Source of the DNA: Actinomycetota bacterium
GTDB lineage: Bacteria > Actinomycetota > Acidimicrobiia > Acidimicrobiales > Ilumatobacteraceae
Length of the DNA stretch: 10,036 bases
Assembly (NCBI GenBank): GCA_005789925.1
Contig: SXWG01000039.1
Location: forward strand, 1 to 10,036
Reading direction: 5' to 3'
The notes beneath the pieces are model-generated. The model searched no databases. It was not told the origin of the DNA and worked only from the letters and a program-made list of their open reading frames with translations. A program made the translations under genes and the position numbers. This document shows, piece by piece, positions 1 to 5,612 of the stretch. How positions within the stretch are numbered: position 1 is the first letter of the stretch; each line of letters opens with the position of its first letter.

Positions 1-283
1 ACACCTCGTTGAGATTCCATTCAATGTCGAATGTGGTGCCATGAAGCGCGTGTGTTCCACTATTGCAATCAAGACGAATATCCCGACCGCTCCATGAGAA
101 CTGACCTTTCGCGATACGGCCACACCACGGCACCATCGGATAGCAGCCCCAACCAAGAACGTCACCTGCAGCATGTTCGGACCCGACCAGGATCTCGACT
201 CCGCGATGCGAGATACTCGCGATGCGGCCGCCGTGCTCTGGTGCCACGAGTACAGCCGTGTCACCGACGGAAAGCTGAATCAC
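1..283 (-). CDS. Aldose 1-epimerase (galactose mutarotase) family protein, N-terminal part, runs off window
   Basis: This partial gene is read on the minus strand from a GTG start at 283; 94 codons are visible and the 3' end lies left of the window. The translation begins MIQLSVGDTAVLVAPEHGG and contains GCYPMVPWCGRIAKGQF (about residues 45-61) and HALHGT (about 77-82). This layout (beta-strand start, GGRI, P-W-x-GRI, then H-x-LHG) is typical of the galactose mutarotase fold, in which the His before LHG lies in the active site. Family members interconvert alpha and beta anomers of sugars, or sugar-phosphates in the YeaD branch; which substrate applies cannot be told. An in-frame TAG lies four codons upstream of the GTG, so the start is well bounded. 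No strong ribosome binding site is visible. A TAGCGT box six bases before the GTG suggests a leaderless transcript. Family assignment is good, exact function open. Confidence 0.82.
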   Translation of the reverse strand, partial: MIQLSVGDTAVLVAPEHGGRIASISHRGVEILVGSEHAAGDVLGWGCYPMVPWCGRIAKGQFSWSGRDIRLDCNSGTHALHGTTFDIEWNLNEV

Positions 284-303
284 ACGCCTACGCTACTGAC
301 CCT
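284..303. promoter_or_regulatory. Candidate bidirectional promoter with overlapping -10 boxes
   Basis: The 20 bases between two divergent start codons contain TACGCTA (289-295). It gives TACGCT on the plus strand (289-294) and TAGCGT on the minus strand (295-290), both fitting TANNNT. With the usual spacing, transcription would begin near 301 (plus) and 283 (minus), so the minus transcript would start at the GTG itself and the plus one three bases before the ATG. No convincing -35 box is seen on either side. TANNNT is a loose motif, so this is a plausible inference only. Confidence 0.4.
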
Positions 304-1140
304 ATGAAGCGGGCCTTGCTAGTTGTCATTTTTTCGATGGGGGTCATTGCTTGTGGCAATGCAACCTCTGACACATCGCCGACTGTCGCCGAATCCGCAG
401 TCGATAACACCGCCACCACCAGTACGGTCGTGACTACCACGACAATTGCGGTATCGACCATCGATGAAAAAGTCGTTGAATGTGATGAAGACACCATCGG
501 TGCCGACCTGAAGACCAAAGTCAAGATGGAAAAGTGCACCGAGAACTTCGGCATAGGCAACACCGACAAAAACACGTGGAATTGCCCCGACGACGGTTGT
601 CGTGAAGCGTCACTTTTCAAACGAGTGAACGGCAAATGGGGCACCAACACCATGTGTCGCAAGGACCAACCGATGGTCAAACCGATGCGCTTGTGTTACC
701 GCACAGACAAGGCCGCTGTCGCAACCGACGAAGACGTCTTTCCACCAAAGATTGCCTGCACCTTGTGGGATGCAAACACAGAACTTCGATTTGTCACCTT
801 CACCGGATGTGAACCAAGTGCGGAAGCCATCAAGACTTCTCTCACACGCAAGTGCCAGGGTGAATGGGTGCAAAACGAGTATCTGCCCTTCGAAACATGC
901 GACAGTGGAACCATGGTGAAGCGCGCACAAAGGGTAATGAAGGCAGCGGGTTTGACGACGGAATTGGACGGCTTCTACGGATCAAGCAATGCCAAACAGA
1001 TTGCTGACTTCCAAGGAAAGAATGGTCTGCGCAAGACCGGCATGCTCGATATCGACACGTGGAAGAAACTCATCGCAGTATCTCCCGTGAAGGGCACCGA
1101 CCGCGACGGTGATGGCGTCATCACCCCTGACGAGATGTAG
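304..1140 (+). CDS. Secreted Cys-rich lipoprotein with peptidoglycan-binding domain and C-terminal EF-hand loop
   Basis: This is a 278-residue predicted lipoprotein. The start is ATG 304: it is followed at once by a signal peptide (MKRALLVVIFSMGVIAC) whose lipobox VIAC puts the lipidated Cys at residue 17. The frame stays open further upstream, but that stretch lies over the aldose epimerase gene. A Ser/Thr-rich linker (about 18-52) is followed by a middle region with ten further cysteines (60-199), an even number that would suit disulfide bonds outside the membrane. Residues about 201-258 look like a PG_binding_1 domain (RAQRVMKAAGL, DGFYGSSNAKQIADFQGKNGL). The last residues, D266 to E277, form a textbook EF-hand calcium loop (DRDGDGVITPDE). 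The protein is probably anchored outside the membrane and contacts cell wall; the Cys-rich region is not a family I recognise. No ribosome binding site is visible; a hairpin follows the stop codon. Confidence 0.8.
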   Translation: MKRALLVVIFSMGVIACGNATSDTSPTVAESAVDNTATTSTVVTTTTIAVSTIDEKVVECDEDTIGADLKTKVKMEKCTENFGIGNTDKNTWNCPDDGCREASLFKRVNGKWGTNTMCRKDQPMVKPMRLCYRTDKAAVATDEDVFPPKIACTLWDANTELRFVTFTGCEPSAEAIKTSLTRKCQGEWVQNEYLPFETCDSGTMVKRAQRVMKAAGLTTELDGFYGSSNAKQIADFQGKNGLRKTGMLDIDTWKKLIAVSPVKGTDRDGDGVITPDEM

Positions 1141-1163
1141 GTCTGCCACCTAAAGTGGCAGAC
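1141..1163 (+). terminator. Hairpin after the lipoprotein gene
   Basis: A perfect 9-base inverted repeat, GTCTGCCAC and GTGGCAGAC, encloses the loop CTAAA and begins directly after the lipoprotein stop codon. No T-run follows, so this would be a weak or U-less terminator, or an mRNA 3'-end stabiliser. It lies just before the ribosome binding site of the next gene and could also affect that gene's expression. Confidence 0.55.
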
Positions 1164-1169
1164 GTCGAC

Positions 1170-1175
1170 AGGGAG
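1170..1175 (+). promoter_or_regulatory. Ribosome binding site of the SDR gene
   Basis: AGGGAG lies five bases before ATG 1181. It fixes the start of the short-chain dehydrogenase and is one of the few clear Shine-Dalgarno sites in the window. Confidence 0.65.
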
Positions 1176-1180
1176 ACAAC

Positions 1181-2113
1181 ATGAGTGACATTCGGTTCGA
1201 CGGCCAAGTTGTCGTCATCACTGGTGCAGGCAGAAACCTTGGCCGCGAGTACGCGCTCGCGTTTGCTTCACGTGGCGCAAAACTCGTGGTCAACGATCTC
1301 GGCGTTGGCATCAGCGACACAGACGGTGATGCTCCCCCACCGGCGGTGAACCCTGCCGACGAAGTGGTCGCAGAGATCCTGGCTGCGGGCGGCATCGCTG
1401 TGGCCAACCGCGACACAATCGCCACACCTGAAGGTGGTCGTGCGATCATCGACACCGCACTCGATGCTTTTGGCACTGTCGACATCGTCGTTAACAACGC
1501 CGGTCAGGTTCGCATGGCACCATTCGAAGATTTTCCTGAAGAAAGTATCGATGCGTTGTTGAACACTCAACTCCGTGGGACATTGAACGTCAGTCGTCCA
1601 GCATGGAAAGTGATGCGCGAGAAAGGCGGCGGTCGTTTCGTGAACGTCTCTTCCGGTGCCGCATTCGGTGGAGTACCGAATGGTTCGGTGTATGGAATGG
1701 CGAAAATGGGGGCAATCGGGCTCACGCGAGGCATGGCGGCAGAAGGAAAACCGCACAACATCGTGTGCAACATCGTCGCACCGTATGCAAAGACTCGTCC
1801 GGGAACTGGCTTTGGGCCCATTCCGTGGTCAGAAGAATTACAAGAGTGGCTTCATCCGAAGTACGTGTCACCTTTGGTGTTGTGGCTCGCCCACGAGTCC
1901 TGCCCATACAACGGTGAGACATTCTCCGTCGGTGGTGGCTGGTATGCGGGAATGAACATCACACTCGCTCCTGGGCTGACATCACGTGATGATTCACCCG
2001 AGATCTTCATCGGTCATGAACAAGATCTGTTCAGTGGTGACCACTCCATCGTTACCCCACAGGCATCACAAGCCGTCCGTAACTTGCTGAAGGGTTTTCG
2101 TGGACCCACATGA
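1181..2113 (+). CDS. Short-chain dehydrogenase/reductase (3-hydroxyacyl-CoA dehydrogenase-like SDR)
   Basis: This 310-residue protein is a classical SDR oxidoreductase that should use NAD(P)H. The Rossmann cofactor motif TGAGRNLG is at 14-21, NNAG at 105-108, and the catalytic set is Ser158 (VNVSSG), Tyr171 and Lys175 (YGMAK), with the normal 13-residue Ser-Tyr spacing. The N-terminal text (VVVITGAGRNLGREYALAFA, then LVVNDLG) resembles the dehydrogenase part of multifunctional beta-oxidation enzymes (HSD17B4/MFE-2 type) and related actinobacterial SDRs, which suggests an acyl-CoA or steroid-like substrate; that is inference. The C-terminal extension (about residues 245-310) is longer than in the shortest SDRs. 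The start is set by AGGGAG five bases upstream. The stop overlaps the start of the DUF5522 gene, so the two are probably co-translated. Confidence 0.88.
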   Translation: MSDIRFDGQVVVITGAGRNLGREYALAFASRGAKLVVNDLGVGISDTDGDAPPPAVNPADEVVAEILAAGGIAVANRDTIATPEGGRAIIDTALDAFGTVDIVVNNAGQVRMAPFEDFPEESIDALLNTQLRGTLNVSRPAWKVMREKGGGRFVNVSSGAAFGGVPNGSVYGMAKMGAIGLTRGMAAEGKPHNIVCNIVAPYAKTRPGTGFGPIPWSEELQEWLHPKYVSPLVLWLAHESCPYNGETFSVGGGWYAGMNITLAPGLTSRDDSPEIFIGHEQDLFSGDHSIVTPQASQAVRNLLKGFRGPT

Positions 2114-2292
2114 CCCGACCATTGCATCCCGATGTCGTTCGTGCACACGACGAAGCAGTGGCAAAAGGTCTCGACTTCTACATCGACCCACACAACAAAC
2201 TTCTCGTGATGACTCGCCTACACCATGAGAACCGGGGACACTGCTGCAAGAACGGTTGCCGTCACTGTCCGTACGAACAACCGAGCACGTGA
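2110..2292 (+). CDS. DUF5522 family small cysteine-cluster protein
   Basis: This 60-residue protein has an N-terminal helix-like part and the line DFYIDPHNKLLVMTRLHH, followed by R-G-H-C45-C46-x3-C50-R-H-C53-P-Y. The DP...G/K-L-V-x-T...RG-x-CC-x3-C-x-x-CPY layout is what I know as DUF5522, a small family of unknown function found in many bacteria. The four cysteines (plus nearby His) could bind zinc or an iron-sulfur cluster; the sequence alone does not decide. The ATG overlaps the SDR stop (ATGA), so translation is likely coupled and the two products may work together or merely share an operon. A strong terminator follows. Confidence 0.8.
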   Translation: MTRPLHPDVVRAHDEAVAKGLDFYIDPHNKLLVMTRLHHENRGHCCKNGCRHCPYEQPST

Positions 2293-2306
2293 GAAGCGTG
2301 AAATGA

Positions 2307-2337
2307 AAAAGGGTGCGGGCTAAGCCCGCACCCTTTT
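2307..2337. terminator. Strong bidirectional rho-independent terminator
   Basis: A perfect 14-base stem, AAAAGGGTGCGGGC pairing with GCCCGCACCCTTTT, closes a three-base loop (TAA). The A-run on the left and the T-run on the right make it work in both directions. It sits between the convergent DUF5522 (plus) and fasciclin (minus) genes and should end both transcripts. Confidence 0.93.
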
Positions 2338-2359
2338 CACTTGGAATGTGTGTGTTAGG

Positions 2360-2959
2360 TCAGTCCTGCATTTGCATCGGCAGAATCACTGCGTCGATGA
2401 CATGAATGACACCATTGCTTGCCTCGACGTCAGCGGTGGTCACGTTTGCAACTACCTTGCCGACAGTGAACGACACAGCGCCGTCCTTGCTCGACACGGT
2501 GAGCTTCACGCCACCGATGGTGTCGGCCTGCATACCGTCAAGTGCAGCGGTGTCTGCTGCCAACACCTTGCCAGAGATGACGTGTGCCTGGAGGACAGCC
2601 GTCAAACCTTCGACGTCCTCTGCAAGCTGTTCCTTCAACTGCTCGAGTGTCGCGCCCTCACCGATGACCTGCGCTGCGAGTGCTTCGAATGCAGCGTCAG
2701 TCGGTGCGAGAACGGTCAGCGGACCTTCACCAGCAAGTGCAGTGTCGAGACCTGCGAGTGTCGCGGCCTCGAGCAAGAATCCGAATGATCCGTTGGCAGC
2801 TGCTACTTCGACGATGTTGCCGACAGGCTCGGCTGCCATTGTCGTGTCTGTCGCTGCCATCGTGGTGTCGGTGGCAGCGTTGTCCTCGTCACTACCGCAT
2901 GCGGCAAGTCCGATGACCATGACTGATGCAGCCAAAGCTGCGATGAGGTTCTTCTTCAT
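2360..2959 (-). CDS. FAS1/fasciclin-domain lipoprotein
   Basis: This 199-residue predicted lipoprotein has a signal peptide with lipobox LAAC, putting the lipidated Cys at residue 21. A short linker with the repeat DTTMAAT-DTTMAAE (31-44) leads to one FAS1 domain (about 47-195). The FAS1 landmarks are TVLAPTDAAF (82-91), LQAHVISGKV (123-132, where many family members have YH) and ASNGVIHVIDAVILP (180-194). FAS1 domains mediate adhesion or surface interactions in secreted and anchored proteins; the partner here is unknown. The start is fixed by AAGGAG (complement of 2966-2971), six bases before the ATG. The gene converges on a strong terminator and is divergent from the MarR-sigma operon, so regulation by that operon is possible but not shown. 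Confidence 0.9.
   Translation of the reverse strand: MKKNLIAALAASVMVIGLAACGSDEDNAATDTTMAATDTTMAAEPVGNIVEVAAANGSFGFLLEAATLAGLDTALAGEGPLTVLAPTDAAFEALAAQVIGEGATLEQLKEQLAEDVEGLTAVLQAHVISGKVLAADTAALDGMQADTIGGVKLTVSSKDGAVSFTVGKVVANVTTADVEASNGVIHVIDAVILPMQMQD
2832..2873 (-). repeat. Two imperfect 21-base tandem units inside the fasciclin gene
   Basis: Units 2832-2852 and 2853-2873 match at 17 of 21 positions and encode the repeated linker text around DTTMAAT. They lie between the lipidated Cys and the FAS1 domain, so changes in copy number would only lengthen or shorten the tether. Confidence 0.7.
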
Positions 2960-3108
2960 TGATGTCTCCTTGGAGGATTATTTGGGGTGGGTGAGAATTG
3001 CTCAGAAGTGACAAAAAACCCCTGTCAAGAATGCACCACTTTCCTCAGCATGGTCTACTCCTGCGCTGAACAACACCTTGAATCGAACAGAAGTAGCATT
3101 GTCCCGTA
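2960..3108. promoter_or_regulatory. Divergent regulatory region between the fasciclin and MarR-sigma genes
   Basis: These 149 bases should hold promoters for both directions. On the minus strand a perfect TTGACA (complement of 3023-3028) could be the -35 of the fasciclin gene, but no good -10 lies 16-18 bases downstream. The same spot forms the inverted repeat TGACA-N9-TGTCA (3009-3027), operator-like in size. On the plus strand TAGCAT (3094-3099) lies nine bases before ATG 3109 and could serve as the -10 of a nearly leaderless MarR transcript. A GGAAA-N20-GTT arrangement on the minus strand (3044 to 3017) loosely resembles a SigR/SigH promoter. None of these is certain. Confidence 0.45.
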
Positions 3109-3609
3109 ATGGGACCGATTCGTACCCCGGTCGACATGGCAAACCAAGGACATCTCGAGCTGATCTCTCGGGTCGGCCTGTCGTGGCGAGAACTGCGACG
3201 CGCAGCTACCACCACTCTCATGCGTGAGCACATCTTCGGTACCGGCGACGGCGCGCTCGAGCCGGGTCAAATGGACACCCTCGACCTACTGGTGCAACAA
3301 CCCTCGTGGCGCATGGGTGATCTGGCCGAGAAACTGCGCGTCGACCCGAGTACGGCGACACGTGCTGTGCAACGTCTCGTGAACATGGGCCTTGCAGAGC
3401 GCCTGAGCGGCAAAGTCGACGGACGAGTGGTGCAAGTCACAGTGACCGAAGACGGCAGGAAAAGACACAATCTTGTGAGCTCGCGTCGATTGGAAATGAT
3501 GAAAGTCATCTTCGAGAATTTCACCGATGACCAACGTACCGACCTGGCGAACCTGCTCGAGAAACTTGTCGTCTCAATTGACTCGGCCCTGAAAGAACTC
3601 TCCACCTGA
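3109..3609 (+). CDS. MarR family winged-helix transcriptional regulator
   Basis: This 166-residue DNA-binding protein is probably a dimeric repressor. A first helix (about 15-40) precedes the winged helix-turn-helix: WRMGDLAEKLRVDPSTATRA (67-86), QRLVNMGL (88-95), then the wing RLSGKVDGRVVQVTVTEDG (98-116) with the D-x-R pair (D104, R106) common in MarR proteins. The C-terminal helices (about 120-166) would form the dimer interface. The protein has no cysteine, so it cannot be a thiol sensor of OhrR type; its ligand is unknown. ATG 3109 is used, but ATG 3136 (MANQGHLEL) is also possible because neither has a Shine-Dalgarno site. Its stop is seven bases before the ECF sigma gene, so they form one operon. 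The regulator may control this operon and the divergent fasciclin gene. Confidence 0.85.
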   Translation: MGPIRTPVDMANQGHLELISRVGLSWRELRRAATTTLMREHIFGTGDGALEPGQMDTLDLLVQQPSWRMGDLAEKLRVDPSTATRAVQRLVNMGLAERLSGKVDGRVVQVTVTEDGRKRHNLVSSRRLEMMKVIFENFTDDQRTDLANLLEKLVVSIDSALKELST

Positions 3610-3616
3610 CATCGCC

Positions 3617-4219
3617 ATGGCCGATCGTGAAGACTTCGTCGAACAGGCTATGCAGTACGCATCTCATCTCTATCCTGTCGCGCTCCGCATGACGCGAAAT
3701 CGCGCCGATGCAGAAGACCTCGTTCAAGAAACCTATCTCAAGGCATGGCGAAGCTTCACTACGTTCCATGAGGGAACGAATTTACGTGCGTGGTTGTTCC
3801 GCATCATGACGAACACCTTCATCAACAACTATCGAGCAAAACAGCGACGACCAGACGAAGAAGGTCTCGAAGAAGTCGAAGATCTCTACCTCTACAGACG
3901 TCTCAACACCTTCGATCAAAGCCGCATGTCGGCGAGCGCCGAGGACCAGATGATGGACCTCTTTCCAGACGAAGACATTCCCGAGGCCTTAGAGGCTCTT
4001 CCCGAGGTCTTCCGAATGCCGGTTCTACTGGCCGACGTCGAAGGCTTCTCCTACAAGGAAATCGCCGACATTCTTGACGTCCCGATCGGAACAGTCATGA
4101 GTCGGCTCTCTCGGGGAAGAAAAGCGATGCATAAATCGTTGTACGAGTACGCGGTGCGGCGTGGCCTAACTCAACCCCCCGCGGGCGACGCCCGCACCGA
4201 CCAATCGACCACCAACTAG
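3617..4219 (+). CDS. sigR: ECF sigma factor, SigR/SigH-like (oxidative stress type)
   Basis: This 200-residue group 4 sigma factor should direct RNA polymerase to stress promoters. Region 2 is clear (about 12-75): HLYPVALRMTRNRADAEDLV then QETYLKAWRSF, with LRAWLFRIMTNTFINNYR. Region 4 (about 123-175) has ALEALPEVFRMPVLLADVEG and the helix-turn-helix YKEIADILDVPIGTVMSRLS. The text closely resembles the SigR/SigH/RpoE group of actinobacteria, which governs the thiol-oxidative stress response (thioredoxins, proteases), and the RsrA-like gene just downstream agrees with this. It follows the MarR gene by seven bases without a clear ribosome binding site, so translation may be coupled. The C-terminal tail after about residue 183 is low-complexity. 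A small perfect hairpin (GCGGGC-GAC-GCCCGC, 4181-4195) lies in its last codons; it may be only a result of base composition. Confidence 0.9.
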   Translation: MADREDFVEQAMQYASHLYPVALRMTRNRADAEDLVQETYLKAWRSFTTFHEGTNLRAWLFRIMTNTFINNYRAKQRRPDEEGLEEVEDLYLYRRLNTFDQSRMSASAEDQMMDLFPDEDIPEALEALPEVFRMPVLLADVEGFSYKEIADILDVPIGTVMSRLSRGRKAMHKSLYEYAVRRGLTQPPAGDARTDQSTTN

Positions 4220-4241
4220 ACCATCACTGGAGCCGACACAG

Positions 4242-4487
4242 ATGTCGAACTGCGACGAGACACTCGAAGAACTTCAGAGGTTCCTCGACAAAGAGCTGCC
4301 TGACGGCATGTTGCAGTCCATCCAGACTCACCTCGGTGCGTGCACCGATTGTCTCCAGGCATTCGAGTTTCATGCCGAATTACGCACGGTGATCGCACGC
4401 AAGGTGCTCGCAGAGGAGATGCCCGACGGCGTCTTGGACAAAATCCGTGGCTGTTTCGGCGACGACCTCACCGAAGATAAGCCATAG
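4242..4487 (+). CDS. rsrA: RsrA-like zinc-binding redox-sensing anti-sigma factor
   Basis: This 81-residue protein should bind and silence the sigma factor encoded upstream, and release it on thiol oxidation. It has the ZAS signature H30-x3-C34-x2-C37 and an N-terminal C4. The C4 to H30 distance (26) equals that of C11 to H37 in Streptomyces RsrA, where C11, H37, C41 and C44 form the zinc/redox centre. The flanking text ELQRFLDKELPDG also matches that family. One further cysteine, C71, lies near the C-terminus. ATG 4242 is preceded by GGAG nine bases upstream. The gene starts 22 bases after the sigma stop, the normal order for a sigma and anti-sigma pair. The symbol is given by analogy. Confidence 0.88.
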   Translation: MSNCDETLEELQRFLDKELPDGMLQSIQTHLGACTDCLQAFEFHAELRTVIARKVLAEEMPDGVLDKIRGCFGDDLTEDKP

Positions 4488-4515
4488 TGCTTGTCTCATC
4501 GCTACGATGGTTCAT

Positions 4516-4668
4516 ATGTTCGCAGCACAACCTTGGCATTTCTGGCTCGGCCTCGTTCTTCTCGTCGCGGGTGTCGGTGCGGTGTTGCAGGCAGTCGTTG
4601 GCTATGTGGTGAAGGTGACTGGTTCGAAGCACCCACCGAAGCACCGCCAACCACCTGCGCAGCAGTAG
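4516..4668 (+). CDS. Small single-helix membrane protein, unknown function
   Basis: This is a 50-residue reading frame, or 53 residues if ATG 4507 is used. The order is a short N-terminus (MFAAQPWHFW), one hydrophobic helix (about residues 10-33: LGLVLLVAGVGAVLQAVVGY and beyond), then a basic, Pro-rich tail (KVTGSKHPPKHRQPPAQQ). Positive charges after the helix predict a cytoplasmic C-terminus. I do not recognise a family. A TACGAT box (4503-4508) seven bases before ATG 4516 would suit a leaderless transcript, which favours the second ATG. It lies between the anti-sigma gene and tilS, whose GTG follows its stop by six bases, so it is likely co-transcribed with tilS. The tight fit between neighbours and a sensible membrane-protein layout argue that it is real. 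Confidence 0.68.
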   Translation: MFAAQPWHFWLGLVLLVAGVGAVLQAVVGYVVKVTGSKHPPKHRQPPAQQ

Positions 4669-4674
4669 ACACGT

Positions 4675-5568
4675 GTGAGTCACGACGTGACTGATCACGG
4701 TGAGCATCCATTACTCATCTCCCTGCTCTCTCACTGCACGTTTCCTGCTCCGACGACTTCTGCGTCCCTTGCCGTCTCGGGCGGTGCCGATTCGATGGCG
4801 TTACTTCTTCTCGCTTACGCACACGGCTTGGACATCACTGTCCACCACGTTGACCACCAGCTGCGTGAGCAATCGCACCGCGATGTCGAGGTCATCACAC
4901 CGGTCACCGAACGGCTCGGACTTGAACTCGTGGTACACGTCGTCAGCGTCGAGCCGGGACCGAATTTGGAGGCTCGAGCACGCGATGCACGGTATGACGC
5001 ACTTCCAGCCGACGCCATGACCGGCCACACGGCCGATGACCAAGCCGAGACTGTGCTCATCAACTTGCTCCGCGGAGCGGGCACTCGCGGGCTGTCTGCG
5101 ATGCGTCCTGGTCATCGCCGACCACTGCTTGCGCTACGTCGAAGCGAGACGCGTCAGCTGTGCGCGGCACTCGACATTGTGCCTGTGGATGACGAGACCA
5201 ACACCGACCCAAAATTTCTTCGTAATCGTGTGCGTGGCGAATTAGTGCCATTGATGAATGACGTGTCGCAGCGCGACATAGTCCCGCTTCTTGTACGTGC
5301 TGCCGACATGTTGCGCGATGAACACGATTTTCTTGAAGAACTTGCCTCGACGCTCGACCCCACTGACGCACGGGTGCTGGCAGAAGCGCCATTGCCCTTG
5401 GCTCGTCGAGCAGTGCGTACGTGGCTCTCACATCCGTATCCGCCCGATGTGGCCACGGTCGAGCGTGTGCTCGCCGTCGCCCGTGGCGAGATCTTGGCCT
5501 GTGATGTGGGCGGAGGACGTGAAGTTCGTCGCTCGAAACAACGGTTGCACCTCACAACTATTGGCTAG
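4675..5568 (+). CDS. tilS: tRNA(Ile)-lysidine synthetase TilS
   Basis: This 297-residue enzyme uses ATP and lysine to turn C34 of the CAU-anticodon tRNA-Ile into lysidine, so that it reads AUA; this is an essential function in most bacteria. The PP-loop ATP-binding motif SGGADS is at 35-40, followed by HHVDHQLR (57-64) and GHTADDQAETVLINLLRGAG (117-136), which are typical of TilS, and by NTDPKFLRNRVR (176-187). The C-terminal region beyond about 200 is short, so the full tRNA-binding C-terminal domains of E. coli TilS are absent, as in many actinobacteria. GTG 4675 is the only sensible start before the PP loop; no ribosome binding site is visible. In many bacteria tilS is followed by hpt and ftsH; here a phosphatase-like gene follows instead. 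Confidence 0.93.
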   Translation: MSHDVTDHGEHPLLISLLSHCTFPAPTTSASLAVSGGADSMALLLLAYAHGLDITVHHVDHQLREQSHRDVEVITPVTERLGLELVVHVVSVEPGPNLEARARDARYDALPADAMTGHTADDQAETVLINLLRGAGTRGLSAMRPGHRRPLLALRRSETRQLCAALDIVPVDDETNTDPKFLRNRVRGELVPLMNDVSQRDIVPLLVRAADMLRDEHDFLEELASTLDPTDARVLAEAPLPLARRAVRTWLSHPYPPDVATVERVLAVARGEILACDVGGGREVRRSKQRLHLTTIG

Positions 5569-5571
5569 TGT
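5545..5571 (+). promoter_or_regulatory. Weak candidate promoter before the phosphatase-like gene
   Basis: TTGCAC (5545-5550) and TAGTGT (5566-5571) lie 15 bases apart at the very end of tilS. The spacing is short of ideal. It would give a leader of about 35 bases to ATG 5613. A small five-base hairpin (GTCGT-AAA-ACGAC, 5580-5592) lies in that leader. Confidence 0.25.
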
Positions 5572-5601
5572 TGTGTGGGGTCGTAAAACGACAAGGACGA
5601 C

Positions 5602-5606
5602 GAGGG
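5602..5606 (+). promoter_or_regulatory. Ribosome binding site deciding the start of the phosphatase-like gene
   Basis: GAGGG lies six bases before ATG 5613. It favours this start over the earlier in-frame ATG 5568, which overlaps the tilS stop and would add a basic, unconserved-looking extension of 15 residues. Confidence 0.6.
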
Positions 5607-5612
5607 AAACGA

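Noticed and set aside
31..303. Upstream extension of the lipoprotein reading frame (91 more residues)
   Set aside because: It lies antisense to the clear aldose epimerase coding frame and would bury the signal peptide; ATG 304 begins a proper lipoprotein signal.
2360..3011. Long plus-strand frames antisense to the fasciclin gene (2348-2788, 2406-3011)
   Set aside because: Their translations are Ser/Ala/Cys-rich shadows of the fasciclin codons, while the minus frame has a signal peptide, lipobox, FAS1 motifs and a good ribosome binding site.
4181..4195. GCGGGC-GAC-GCCCGC hairpin as a terminator of the sigma gene
   Set aside because: It lies inside the coding sequence, has only a six-base stem, no T-run follows, and the anti-sigma gene should be co-transcribed.
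5568..5612. Earlier ATG 5568 as the start of the phosphatase-like gene
   Set aside because: It overlaps the tilS stop and lacks a ribosome binding site, while ATG 5613 has GAGGG six bases upstream.
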